Assembly (NCBI GenBank): GCA_049115695.1
Contig: JAGDZR010000015.1
Coordinates: 61,825-125,824 of the forward strand
Direction of reading: 5' to 3'
DNA length: 64,000 nt
Source: JAGDZR01 sp049115695
GTDB taxonomy: Bacteria; Bacteroidota; Bacteroidia; Cytophagales; Cyclobacteriaceae
The position numbers and the translations under genes are program-made. The notes under the pieces were generated by a model, which saw only the letters and a program-made list of their open reading frames with translations, had not been told where the DNA came from and did no database searches. This document shows positions 34,709 through 42,748 of this stretch, one piece after another; the stretch's first letter is position 1, and each line of letters begins with the position of its first letter.

Positions 34709-35668
34709 TTATTGAATTTTTGATACTGTCCAGATAAATCGCTCGACCAGTTCAGATTGGCCAGGTGTATTGGTTTGAATAGTGGAGCGTATGACTACAT
34801 CGTCAAATTCCCAATTGTGATTGGAAAGAAAGATGCGTCTTAACTCGGCGGGCTTATCATGCATTTCAAATTTTGACCAACCAACCTGGGTAGCGAAATC
34901 GCCATCAATGCCATAGAGGTCTATCTCCAGCCTAAATTCGCCAATAGGGGCAGGATCAAGCTGGTTAGAAAACACAAGATCGTCACCAACATAAACCCTG
35001 AACACCTTGTCTGTGGCGTTCGGAAGGGGCGGAAATGAGTGTCTGAAATTTCCGATGAGTTGGATTTTAATCCCCTGATTCAACCTGATGGTCTCAGCAG
35101 GCATTTCATACGTTTCTTCTAACTCCACTTCATTGGTGGTGGCAATAAGTGGAGCCGATGTGGGCTCGAACGTTTTGAACAGTGAGCTGTTGAATGATGT
35201 AGCCAGCAACTTGGAAGAGACAGCCAGATTATCTTCTAGCTCATCTTCTGCCAGATCATCTTCGCTTGCAAACCTTACGACCCCTGTCTCACTGGTGGTC
35301 GCCTGGTTGATTGTCGGAATATTCACCTGAAAAAGTGCGCCATCGTAAATGAGGGTGTAAACTCTGGTATCGTCAAGGTCATTGGCATTTAACTCCAGCA
35401 ATTGTCCATTGTGAGGTTTGACCAGAGGTACTAAGCCAAGTTGATTGACATTGATTCTGGTATCACCAACGTTTGATTGGTCAAATCGAACTTGTAGCTC
35501 CAGCCCGTCTCTATAGGCCGTTAAGGGTGGGTCAAGGTTTAGTTCAAAATCATCATTTTGTCCAGCCGCCAGCCCATATCCTCCGACTGTGTTGTCCACT
35601 GGAATATCACCGATGAATTGGATGTCCTGTAGGTCTGCATCACTTTGGTATCCACTTGCTGTTGTCAT
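34709..35668 (-). CDS. Phage-fibre-like receptor-binding protein (319 aa)
   Basis: Residues 1-115 form a fibre adhesin domain (PPLTAYRDGLELQVRFDQSN, then TRINVNQLGLVPLVKPHNGQ and VYTLIYDGALFQV), the repeat type seen in tail fibres. A classical fibre motif TTSETGVVRFASEDDL follows at about 118. The C-terminal ~150 residues are a jelly-roll-like head (KVFRVYVGDDLVFSNQLDPA). No signal or membrane helix. It is paralogous over its first ~115 residues with the protein at 35726-36085. It would bind a host receptor on the particle surface. Confidence 0.75.
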   Translation of the reverse strand: MTTASGYQSDADLQDIQFIGDIPVDNTVGGYGLAAGQNDDFELNLDPPLTAYRDGLELQVRFDQSNVGDTRINVNQLGLVPLVKPHNGQLLELNANDLDDTRVYTLIYDGALFQVNIPTINQATTSETGVVRFASEDDLAEDELEDNLAVSSKLLATSFNSSLFKTFEPTSAPLIATTNEVELEETYEMPAETIRLNQGIKIQLIGNFRHSFPPLPNATDKVFRVYVGDDLVFSNQLDPAPIGEFRLEIDLYGIDGDFATQVGWSKFEMHDKPAELRRIFLSNHNWEFDDVVIRSTIQTNTPGQSELVERFIWTVSKIQ

Positions 35669-35725
35669 TTTTGGTTTCTTTTTGAATGATCGGTTTGGTT
35701 TATAAATTAATTTTATCGCACCTGA

Positions 35726-36085
35726 TTATGGTTCGAATGCTAAAGGCACGTCGACCTGGAAAGCACTGCCGTCAAAGCGTAAGGAATACACCCTGACCTC
35801 ATTGATATCTTCTGGAAGCAGGTCTTGCAATGCCCCGTTTTCGTATTTTCTTAATGGAATCGGTATTTGATTATCCACCTCAATTTGAGGTTGTGTGAGC
35901 GGCCCGTCAAATAGTACGCGTAATTCTAAGCCTACCCTGTAGGTCGTCAACGGGGGAATCAGCGTGAGTACGTATCCCTCTGGCCCGGATGTGGCAACTC
36001 CAAAATTACCAATGTTATTGGCAGCCGGAATGTCTCCAGTGAATCTTAGGTTTTGTAGGTCAATATCGCTTTCATATCCGTTCAT
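35726..36085 (-). CDS. Short fibre-domain protein, paralogue of the fibre (119 aa)
   Basis: It consists of a single fibre-type domain: FTGDIPAANNIGNFGVATSG, then PPLTTYRVGLELRVLFDGP and VRVYSLRFDGSAFQVDVP. It matches the N-terminal third of the 319-aa fibre, which lies 57 bp downstream. It lacks the motif GVVRFAS and the head domain, so it could cap or scaffold the fibre. Tandem duplication is the likely origin. Confidence 0.7.
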   Translation of the reverse strand: MNGYESDIDLQNLRFTGDIPAANNIGNFGVATSGPEGYVLTLIPPLTTYRVGLELRVLFDGPLTQPQIEVDNQIPIPLRKYENGALQDLLPEDINEVRVYSLRFDGSAFQVDVPLAFEP

Positions 36086-36136
36086 GTCCGATTGTTTTTC
36101 TCTTACTGAATTCGTGTCATTACGCTTAGGCAGGCA

Positions 36137-36316
36137 TTACTTATTTCCAGGGATCTGTACACATGGCACTTCAAGCACCGAGTCGATTTCCTGTTCGAAT
36201 ACTTGAGACTTTACTTCTGGTTGCGTTCTTCTTTCCTGATCGATGCCGAAGAAATAGAAACAAGAGAAGTAGAAGAGGCATATGATGGGGATGAGATAAT
36301 ATTTTAGGTTTTTCAC
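36137..36316 (-). CDS. Small single-helix membrane protein (59 aa)
   Basis: A GTG start at 36316 and stop at 36137-36139 give KNLKYYLIPIICLFYFSCFY, a hydrophobic helix with a Cys, then a charged soluble tail (GIDQERRTQPEVKSQ to PCVQIPGNK). The tail has a lone Cys near the end. It sits between fibre genes and the next membrane protein in the same operon. No family recognised. Confidence 0.5.
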   Translation of the reverse strand: MKNLKYYLIPIICLFYFSCFYFFGIDQERRTQPEVKSQVFEQEIDSVLEVPCVQIPGNK

Positions 36317-36361
36317 AGTTTTCGGATTTCAATTACTGATCGCTTTCTTCAGTTGGTCAGG

Positions 36362-36553
36362 TCACGTGGAGTTGAACACACCCCTAATTGAAAAGTACAG
36401 GATGCTACCTGCAATCACAGTTCCGACTATATAGGCCGATGTTTTGATTAACGTCCTGTCGGTGAGCGTCACGGTAACCTCCGTCTTCAACCCATCTTCG
36501 TCGACGAGAGAGTCGAGAAATCCTTTGAGGTTCTTTTTCTTGCTATCTGACAT
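36362..36553 (-). CDS. Small C-tail-anchored membrane protein (63 aa)
   Basis: The first ~35 residues are charged (MSDSKKKNLKGFLDSLVDED), followed by a transmembrane helix (YIVGTVIAGSILYFSIRG, about 41-58). It ends just before the gene at 36137-36316 and starts one base before the stop of the PG-binding-type protein at 36555. Translation coupling is likely. A membrane-embedded structural component is the working hypothesis. Confidence 0.6.
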   Translation of the reverse strand: MSDSKKKNLKGFLDSLVDEDGLKTEVTVTLTDRTLIKTSAYIVGTVIAGSILYFSIRGVFNST

Positions 36554-36554
36554 A

Positions 36555-37043
36555 CTATCTAACGATCTTCTGTTCTGTTACATGGTTTCCCATTTTGTAC
36601 TTGTTATAAATCTTTTCGTCGATCTGCTCGACCTTCAAATGTTTCCTGACTAAATCAAGGGTCTGCTCATCGAAGCACTGATTGATCGCTCCAAATGCAC
36701 CGTAGTTCCTCATCAGCCAGATTTTGAGCCGCTCGATCCGTTCACCATTACTTCCCAGGCGCAGTGGGAATTCATCTGCAAGCGGTTGATCATCTGTTTC
36801 AATAGTCGAAGGTGCTGGTTCTTCCTTTTTTTCAACAATCTCTTCAACGGGTGCTGCTACCGGAGTAGGGGCAATTTGCTTTTGGACGGTTGGAGCTGTT
36901 CTTTTGGCGGTTTTGCGCTTCTTAAAGGGTTCTGTGGCTTCTTCCTTGTCTTCACGGTATTTAAGAAGTGCATAGGCCAAAGCCGTGAGCGCAATGGCTC
37001 CACCTACTACTAAGCCTACCTGAAAGATTTCCTTGTTTTTCAT
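36555..37043 (-). CDS. Membrane-anchored protein with peptidoglycan-binding-like domain (162 aa)
   Basis: A transmembrane helix (VGLVVGGAIALTALAYALLK, about 9-28) is followed by a Pro/Ala/Glu-rich linker (QKQIAPTPVAAPVEEIVEKK) and a C-terminal domain at 92-150. The latter carries PLRLGSNGERIERLKIWLMR, then AINQCFDEQTLDLVRKHL, matching the PG_binding_1 repeat (LxxGSxGExVxxLQ). The gene overlaps the next PG-binding-type gene by four bases. It would tether the particle or machine to the cell wall. Confidence 0.7.
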   Translation of the reverse strand: MKNKEIFQVGLVVGGAIALTALAYALLKYREDKEEATEPFKKRKTAKRTAPTVQKQIAPTPVAAPVEEIVEKKEEPAPSTIETDDQPLADEFPLRLGSNGERIERLKIWLMRNYGAFGAINQCFDEQTLDLVRKHLKVEQIDEKIYNKYKMGNHVTEQKIVR

Positions 37044-37501
37044 TTTCCTGCGAATGCTAGTGACTGCTTTAATCCCTTGATGTCTGCCTCGAAGAATGTG
37101 TCTTTCTTGAGCACCTTGAGTGCCGCACTCCTGGTCTTGTTACCGAATTGGCCATCCACACCGTCTTTGTTGACTCCACTTGAACCCAGATTCATTTTGA
37201 AGTTCTTCAGGTATCTTTGCAGGATCTTCACATCCTCATGACAAGTGCCATGTGATAGCGGGTATTTGCTGTTTATACATTTAAACCCTGAAGTAGATGA
37301 CCGTGCGCTTCTCGATCCTGCGGATTTTGAGGCAATGCTGTTTTGGACTTGTTGCTCGTTTTTCTTCTTTCGAATGTACCAAATGGCCGATCCACAGATG
37401 AGAACCAGAATAGCTCCACCTCCAATCCAAAGCAGTTCACTAGAGGCTTTTTCACGTCCATCAGGGGTCGTTTTGATTGCTGTAGTTTTTGATTCTGTCA
37501 T
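37040..37501 (-). CDS. Membrane-anchored protein with peptidoglycan-binding domain (153 aa)
   Basis: A transmembrane helix (IGGGAILVLICGSAIWYIR, about 27-45) and a Ser-rich linker precede a PG_binding_1-like domain: YPLSHGTCHEDVKILQRYL then DGVDGQFGNKTRSAALKVL. Both carry the family's characteristic L-Q-x-x-L and DGxFGxxT elements. It is paired with a sibling at 36555-37043. Role inferred from the domains: anchoring to peptidoglycan in the periplasm. Confidence 0.75.
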   Translation of the reverse strand: MTESKTTAIKTTPDGREKASSELLWIGGGAILVLICGSAIWYIRKKKNEQQVQNSIASKSAGSRSARSSTSGFKCINSKYPLSHGTCHEDVKILQRYLKNFKMNLGSSGVNKDGVDGQFGNKTRSAALKVLKKDTFFEADIKGLKQSLAFAGK

Positions 37502-37512
37502 AATTTTTGCGT

Positions 37513-38061
37513 TTAAGCCAGTCTGTAATTATCAAGTTTAGCCACTGGCTTGCTTACATAGTTTTCCAACTCCCAATCGCTTAGAAAGCTTCGCAGGTGT
37601 TCCCACATATCTCTCTGATTGTGGTTGTTCCAAAATGCTGCGGATAGGTTTGAGACTTGCACTTTGTCTTGCAGTTGTTTCATAAAAATCTTTTTGACTG
37701 CACCCTCGTCATCGTCGCTGAGCCACCCGTTTCCTTTTGCCTTGAACAGGGTATTGGCCATTCGCTTTGCATCGGTCAACGGCAAGGTCTTGATCTCTTT
37801 TTTGAGCCAATTGCGAACGTCAGCGGCATAGTTCATATCAAAGGGGCGATTCCACGCTGGTTCGGTAATGACTGTGCCTTTACCACTGCTTCTTGAATTG
37901 GAATCAGTATAGTCCTGTTTACCTGGAGTGCTTCTATATCTATACTTCTTCTCATTCTTTTTGATGACAAGAAAGTAGATGGTAGCGCCTGTGGCAAGGG
38001 TTAAAAATGTACCACCAACCCACCAGGCTATCTGGGTGTTCTTTTGTCCTGTTGTATTCAT
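37513..38061 (-). CDS. Membrane-anchored helical protein, annexin-like/helical repeat (182 aa)
   Basis: A transmembrane helix (IAWWVGGTFLTLATGATIYF, about 10-29) is followed by a disordered Ser/Gly-rich stretch and a helical domain (about 70-175) with the pattern DDDEGAVKKIFMKQLQDKVQVSNL then AAFWNNHNQRDMWEHLRSFL. This resembles an annexin-like helical repeat and also the domain in the next gene, 38069-38548. The resemblance is only a pattern match by eye. Membrane-peripheral scaffolding is plausible. Confidence 0.55.
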   Translation of the reverse strand: MNTTGQKNTQIAWWVGGTFLTLATGATIYFLVIKKNEKKYRYRSTPGKQDYTDSNSRSSGKGTVITEPAWNRPFDMNYAADVRNWLKKEIKTLPLTDAKRMANTLFKAKGNGWLSDDDEGAVKKIFMKQLQDKVQVSNLSAAFWNNHNQRDMWEHLRSFLSDWELENYVSKPVAKLDNYRLA

Positions 38062-38068
38062 GCTGTAC

Positions 38069-38548
38069 TTATTGATATGGGGGAAGCGGTGTGACGATTT
38101 TCAAAATCTTACTGATCGCTTCTTTATCAAGATTTTTAGTTAACTGGTCTGTCAGGTTGATGCCATGGTTGCTCAGGTAAGCTTTGGCTACCTGTGATAC
38201 CGCGACCTTATTTTGAAGTTTGCTGAATGTTCCCAAAATTTTATTGATGTCGTCTCTCCAGAAGCTTTTGCTATTCCATGCTGAATGAATTTCGTTGGCA
38301 TAGTCACTTGCTACTTGCGGTTTGATCGCCCGAATTTGTCTGCCTTCCCTGATGAGTTCGTCCTTGTAGTGGATGTCAAAAGCTGCTTCGCCGAGAAGTC
38401 CAGAAGTTTTAGGGTGTAACCGCTTGTTGAGTTCTCTAAGCAGCTCTGAAGCTAACTTGTCCTGCCCCCGATTTCTGAGCACCACATATAAGGAAAGCGC
38501 ACAACCGGATGCAGTGAGAACTCCTGCAACTATCAACGTTTTGTTCAT
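38069..38548 (-). CDS. Membrane-anchored helical protein, paralogue of the preceding (159 aa)
   Basis: N-terminal transmembrane helix LIVAGVLTASGCALSLYVVL (about 5-24), then a helical domain with DDINKILGTFSKLQNKVAVS followed by AKAYLSNHGINLTDQLTKNL, similar in register to the neighbour at 37513-38061. It overlaps the next upstream gene by four bases. The paired duplication suggests two versions of one structural building block. Confidence 0.55.
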   Translation of the reverse strand: MNKTLIVAGVLTASGCALSLYVVLRNRGQDKLASELLRELNKRLHPKTSGLLGEAAFDIHYKDELIREGRQIRAIKPQVASDYANEIHSAWNSKSFWRDDINKILGTFSKLQNKVAVSQVAKAYLSNHGINLTDQLTKNLDKEAISKILKIVTPLPPYQ

Positions 38549-39006
38549 TGGTTCAAAAGTTTAAGTCCCTGACCTAGTTTGGCAGCCTTGCCCACTGGAT
38601 GCAGCGCGGCTACATCGGTGATGTCACTCTTCTTTGCGGTGTTGATCAAAACCAATAGAATGGCGAGTGAAATTCCACCTAATAGTATTGGAGCACCTAT
38701 TGAGATCATTCGGGTCATGTTCTTGCTAAACCCAAGGATGTTACTCCCGATGGAGGACAAGTCTGCAATGGCTCTTGTACCTGCGTTGGACACATTGATT
38801 CCTTCTTTGCCAAGCCACTTGTTAAAAGCTGGATTGGTGGTGCAGGAAATAGCGCCTCGTTCCCCCCAGGTAACAAGCCATATGGTACGTGCGTTTTCTT
38901 GCCCCATTTCACTTTTCAATTGTGTGAAATAAGACTTCCACAAGTCGCAGGGACTATCAGATTCAGGAATGATGAAAGTCTTATTTTTAATTGTTATCTG
39001 AGCCAT
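38545..39006 (-). CDS. Membrane protein with N-terminal cytosolic/beta domain (153 aa)
   Basis: Residues 1-85 form a soluble domain with two cysteines and WGERGAISCTTNPAFNKWLG. A transmembrane helix (ISIGAPILLGGISLAILLVL, about 102-121) is followed by a short basic C-terminal tail. It overlaps the small gene at 38987-39154 by 20 bp. No family recognised. Confidence 0.6.
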   Translation of the reverse strand: MAQITIKNKTFIIPESDSPCDLWKSYFTQLKSEMGQENARTIWLVTWGERGAISCTTNPAFNKWLGKEGINVSNAGTRAIADLSSIGSNILGFSKNMTRMISIGAPILLGGISLAILLVLINTAKKSDITDVAALHPVGKAAKLGQGLKLLNQ

Positions 39007-39154
39007 CTTCTTCGTGCTTGCCTTGAGGTCTGTTAACTGTCAATGATTCTCCTTTGGTGATTGGCAGTGTTTTTCTGGAAGCGATGGAAAGCCGGTGTTT
39101 TACTGTCCATCCCAGAAGAAATCCAATCACTAACGCTACATAAAACTCCCACAT
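38987..39154 (-). CDS. Small single-helix membrane protein (55 aa)
   Basis: ATG at 39154 to TAA at 38987-38989, overlapping the following gene. The N-terminus is a helix (MWEFYVALVIGFLLGWTVKH), then a basic/acidic tail (RLSIASRKTLPITKG to KHEEDGSDNN). Topology equals the neighbouring 63-aa protein: N-terminal anchor plus soluble tail. Confidence 0.55.
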   Translation of the reverse strand: MWEFYVALVIGFLLGWTVKHRLSIASRKTLPITKGESLTVNRPQGKHEEDGSDNN

Positions 39155-39157
39155 CAC

Positions 39158-39349
39158 TTAATCAGCAACATCCAGAAGTTCACTGGTCTGTTCTTTGGCT
39201 TCCGTTTTGGTAAACCCATTCTCTTCCAGAAATGCACGCATCTTTTTCTTGACTGCTTTCTCCTTCAGGAGTGCTTCTTCTTTGTCGTACTGGATGTAGA
39301 TTTGACGACCCAGCCAGAAGCCTACGGCCAACGATAGTATTGTTTTCAT
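39158..39349 (-). CDS. Small single-helix membrane protein (63 aa)
   Basis: The start at 39349 (MKTILSLAVGFWLGRQIYIQ) is preferred because it directly begins the membrane helix; the upstream Met at 39427 lies inside the 3' part of the amidase-like gene. The remaining ~43 residues are a charged helix (KEEALLKEKAVKKKMRAFLE). It begins 11 bp after the stop of the amidase-like gene. Probable virion or envelope membrane peptide. Confidence 0.6.
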   Translation of the reverse strand: MKTILSLAVGFWLGRQIYIQYDKEEALLKEKAVKKKMRAFLEENGFTKTEAKEQTSELLDVAD

Positions 39350-39360
39350 GGCATCTTGGT

Positions 39361-39870
39361 TTAGTTGGTGGTTTCTACTTGCATTTGAAGGTGATTCTTT
39401 GATGGAATCCCAATTTCTTCCAACCACGCTTTCACATTGAAAGCAGGGTTCTTATCCTCTTTTCGAGCAGGGATCTGATTCCAGCCAAAGACCTGAATCC
39501 CAGGAAAACGCTTGATATAGAATTGAACTACGGAGGCCAGGGTTTCCTTTTGCTCATCCGTTCTTGTGTCTTTTTCCTTCGTGGCTTTTTCCGTCATTCC
39601 ACCTGCGTATGCGAGATACTTAGGTGTGCCGTTTAACCCTTCGGTTCCTTCACTAATTCCGAGCAGGTCAACTTCATTCGGCGCACCTTCAGGTAGGATG
39701 GTTTCCAGGTCACCGTTGATTTTGACCAGGTAGTCGAAGGCTGGTCGATTAAACTCCAGTCCTCCATGCGCCCGAAGCTGCGTATGGTGCTTGATGATAT
39801 CATCCTTGCTTATGGGTTTTCCTTCTCCGGTTTTTGTGCTAACAATGATTAAATAATCTGGTGTCTTCAT
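39361..39870 (-). CDS. Amidase-fold protein lacking zinc ligands, probable structural repurposing (169 aa)
   Basis: The order of features matches type-2 N-acetylmuramoyl-L-alanine amidases of the T7-lysozyme/Bacteroidales prophage type: a strand YLIIVSTKT where the family has IVIHCSAT; PAFDYLVKINGDL for GYHYVIRKDG; YLAYAGG..KEKDTRTDEQKET; FPGIQVFGWNQIP for YPGxxVxGHRDF; NPAFNVKAWL for CPCFNV. Zinc ligands are replaced: H by S11, H by W130, C by N141. The fold is likely kept while hydrolysis is lost. It lies inside the membrane-protein operon, so it probably binds cell wall or another protein. The family assignment is by eye. Confidence 0.7.
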   Translation of the reverse strand: MKTPDYLIIVSTKTGEGKPISKDDIIKHHTQLRAHGGLEFNRPAFDYLVKINGDLETILPEGAPNEVDLLGISEGTEGLNGTPKYLAYAGGMTEKATKEKDTRTDEQKETLASVVQFYIKRFPGIQVFGWNQIPARKEDKNPAFNVKAWLEEIGIPSKNHLQMQVETTN

Positions 39871-39901
39871 CTTGATTCTTGTTTTATGTTAAAAATGATA
39901 T

Positions 39902-41962
39902 TTAGGTTATTGGGTTATAGTGGTGTGATCGATCCGTCAGCTTTTTAGATAGCCCCTTGCTCATTTCTACACCTATGGATTTCCTTGAAGTTTCTGGTAA
40001 CAGGCTGTACATGTCGAACTGCCTGAAATAGATCATCATGGTGATACTTTGATGGGGAGCGATGGTAAAACCCCACCCGTTCGATCCATCTATAACAGCG
40101 CCTTCTAAACCGTTCACCTCAGAAATATTCTGAATGTTTTGTGGACTGTTGTAGTCTCTCAGCGAGACGGCCATAGCCTTGAAATTTCCTGTTGCATTCC
40201 CTTCTCTAAGTTTCAGTACATTGAATCGCTGTTCGTCTGAAAAGATGAATTTGGCATGTTTCACCACTACGGGGTTGTGCTGGAAGTCCTGTCGTTTCTC
40301 CTCAAAGTCTTCGTCAATGGTGATCGAGCTGCTTTCTGGTGAGTAGCCGATAACCTGCACAGATCCCGAGGAAACCGATGAGGTGAAAAGGGTGTTTTGA
40401 GCAGGATTTAACGTGAAGCCATTGTTGATCTCTCCAAGGTCGAGTGTGGTCACGATACTTTGATCAGGAGCGATCACGGTTACATCATCAGATTCCCGAT
40501 TCGCCACATATAGGTAGTCATTGTTTGGGTTGTACAGCATGACATAAGGATCATCGCCTACAGGTATCGGGTTTCCCACTTGCAGGTTATTGGCATTAAC
40601 AGGAATGACTTCATCGCTTGTAGAAGCCACTACATATAGTTGGTCGGTTGTTGGATGATAGGTAATGTTTGAAGGCATTGATCCTGCCAGGTTTACTGCT
40701 CCAACGGTGACATTATTTGAGTCAAGTACCAGAATGGTATCTTCGCCAGAGTTAGCGATATAGACTGTACCAGTACGAGTATTGACACCAATTCCGCGAG
40801 GCTGGCTTCCAGTGTTGAGGATCTCAACGTTGAGCGTATTGGTGTCTACAATTGAGAGTCGGTCTTCGGCGTAGTTGCTGATGTATAGGTTTTCATTGAT
40901 TGGGTTGAAGGCGATGGCCACTGGTCTGTTACCTACCGCGACAATGTTGGTAACCTGAAAGTCCAGGTCAATGACGGAGAGGGTGTTGGACACTGATCCA
41001 ATGACATACACTGTACCATAATTGGGGCTTTGAATATTGGTATTGACAGCAATATCAACGGGCGAATAGAGCCCTGGAAAGGCGGAAGGCTCAAGCTGTA
41101 TTTGCATGATGAGCTGTCCTTCAGCGCCAATGACAGAAACATTATTAGATAGCTGGTTGACACTATATGCAAGTGAATTGGCAGGATTGTACGCCATTCC
41201 CTGGGGGTGTACAGCATCTCCAATGACTGTCGAGTTCAGCACTTCATGATCTTCAACATCAGTAGGGGCTGGGGGGCTCACGCTCACCGTCCTGTTAGCT
41301 TCCCACAAAGTCACTGGTCTTTCTATATCTGAACGGTTGGTTATGGTGACCTGGGTGACTTCATAGTCCTTCTGTATTTCATCGATCAGTTGCTGAGAAG
41401 TGTTGACTTGTTTGCCCTGAGAACGGAACTCATCCTTTTTTGCATTCAGGTACTTCTCGGTAACCTTCTGGCCTTGATCAGACATGCCTTTCAGTAGCTT
41501 GTCTTTCTTCTTTGCTAGTTTTTCGTCGTTGGAGACTTCTATGATTCCTTCGGTAGTACCCCATTTTTTGAGGTCTGTGAGATAGCTGTCAACCTTTTTC
41601 AAATGTGAAGATTGACCTACGGACTCGATTCTTCCCTGCTGCACCTTTTCGAGCTTCTTGATCAGTCGCTTTTTGTCCAGAAGGTCAGAGACTTCTATGA
41701 TACCACACTTCGTACCCCATTTTGCCAAATCTTTAAGTCTTGGGTTATTGCTCCTTAAAACCGAAGTGGCTACTTCTGTTTTGAGTTCCTGAATTTGTTC
41801 TTCTTCAGTAATGTTGTCATCGGTTGGTTGGATTGATTTTCGTACCTCGCCCTTTTCATTGGCGCACTCACAAATAGGGTCAGAATCAAACTTACCACGT
41901 GTCCATAATCCCAATAGGATACCCGTTGCCGCCGATATGGATACTTTCCAACCTAACTTCAT
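39902..41962 (-). CDS. Membrane-anchored beta-propeller protein, candidate spike (686 aa)
   Basis: N-terminal transmembrane helix (VSISAATGILLGLWTRGKF). Next are two copies of a short helical motif (DLAKWGTKCGIIEVSD at about 75-92 and DLKKWGTTEGIIEVSN at about 130-147) and a charged coiled-coil linker. A YVTN/lactonase-type beta-propeller spans about 240-560 with repeating blades (GTVYVIGSVSNTLSVIDL; NLYISNYAEDRLSIVDTNTL; TVYIANSGEDTILVLDSNN). A C-terminal beta domain carries LPETSRKSIGVEMSKGLSKK. Start overlaps the HExxH protein stop by four bases. Surface binding or spike role is inferred. Confidence 0.7.
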   Translation of the reverse strand: MKLGWKVSISAATGILLGLWTRGKFDSDPICECANEKGEVRKSIQPTDDNITEEEQIQELKTEVATSVLRSNNPRLKDLAKWGTKCGIIEVSDLLDKKRLIKKLEKVQQGRIESVGQSSHLKKVDSYLTDLKKWGTTEGIIEVSNDEKLAKKKDKLLKGMSDQGQKVTEKYLNAKKDEFRSQGKQVNTSQQLIDEIQKDYEVTQVTITNRSDIERPVTLWEANRTVSVSPPAPTDVEDHEVLNSTVIGDAVHPQGMAYNPANSLAYSVNQLSNNVSVIGAEGQLIMQIQLEPSAFPGLYSPVDIAVNTNIQSPNYGTVYVIGSVSNTLSVIDLDFQVTNIVAVGNRPVAIAFNPINENLYISNYAEDRLSIVDTNTLNVEILNTGSQPRGIGVNTRTGTVYIANSGEDTILVLDSNNVTVGAVNLAGSMPSNITYHPTTDQLYVVASTSDEVIPVNANNLQVGNPIPVGDDPYVMLYNPNNDYLYVANRESDDVTVIAPDQSIVTTLDLGEINNGFTLNPAQNTLFTSSVSSGSVQVIGYSPESSSITIDEDFEEKRQDFQHNPVVVKHAKFIFSDEQRFNVLKLREGNATGNFKAMAVSLRDYNSPQNIQNISEVNGLEGAVIDGSNGWGFTIAPHQSITMMIYFRQFDMYSLLPETSRKSIGVEMSKGLSKKLTDRSHHYNPIT

Positions 41963-42747
41963 GATGCTTTTAGTTTTTTGTAATCGTCAATGAAATTGAT
42001 GATGTCTGCTGTTCTCTTCAGGTGAACTTTACTCACCGAACTTGTTTCCGCTCCCCGCTTGAAAACCTTAGTAGCGGCATATACTGCTTCAATGGTTGGA
42101 AATCCATAGTCGAGGTAATACTGGATGCCACACAGGTCAGCATTTTTCTCACTCCTTGTATTCATGAAGTAGTGACAGCCTTCATGGGAAAGGATGGCGA
42201 CTCTCACAGGAATAGAGAACTGCTTAAACATCTTCTGGGAAATCTGCACCCTCGGCATTTGTTTGTGTATCCTGGCAGGAGTCACCAATTCAATGCCCAT
42301 TGAATCTCTGATCGTAGGCAGATACTGAATCAGGAATTCATGATCAGGGGATTGGTAGAATCCTGGTCTTGCATGTCCTGCTCGTTGTGCAAATCGTATG
42401 GCAAAGTCCATAAATCGATGTCGCTCCGGACTAGACCAGATGTCTAATGTTGGAAGCTTGCCCATGTCAAACTTGGTAATTTCAAACCCATATTCATCTC
42501 CGGTCTCTTTGTTGTAAACCTCCAGTACGAGTCTCTTTGGGCTTACAGGAACGGGGATTTGTATCTCACGATAGCTCGACCGTTCACTTTTTAGTGATTG
42601 GGCACTAAAGGTCACCTTCCTACGGAGGTAGTCAGCGTTGCGAACAGTCGGATCGTATAGCACAATGCCCACTAAGGCTGGTGCTAGTCCTTTGATTCCT
42701 ATCGTAATGACGAATCGTTTGTTTTTCGATGGTATGGGAATCACCAT
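41959..42747 (-). CDS. HExxH metalloprotease-like protein (262 aa)
   Basis: There is no membrane helix. The C-terminal half has AILSHEGCHYFMN, an HExxH site with H188, E189 and H192, followed by EKNADLCGIQYYL, where E200 or D204 could be the third zinc ligand. An N-terminal beta-rich region (VTFSAQSLKSERSSYREIQI) precedes it. It sits between a membrane protein and the propeller gene with four-base overlaps, so it is co-translated with virion-type proteins. A particle maturation protease or entry enzyme is plausible. Confidence 0.7.
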   Translation of the reverse strand: MVIPIPSKNKRFVITIGIKGLAPALVGIVLYDPTVRNADYLRRKVTFSAQSLKSERSSYREIQIPVPVSPKRLVLEVYNKETGDEYGFEITKFDMGKLPTLDIWSSPERHRFMDFAIRFAQRAGHARPGFYQSPDHEFLIQYLPTIRDSMGIELVTPARIHKQMPRVQISQKMFKQFSIPVRVAILSHEGCHYFMNTRSEKNADLCGIQYYLDYGFPTIEAVYAATKVFKRGAETSSVSKVHLKRTADIINFIDDYKKLKAS

Positions 42748-42748
42748 A

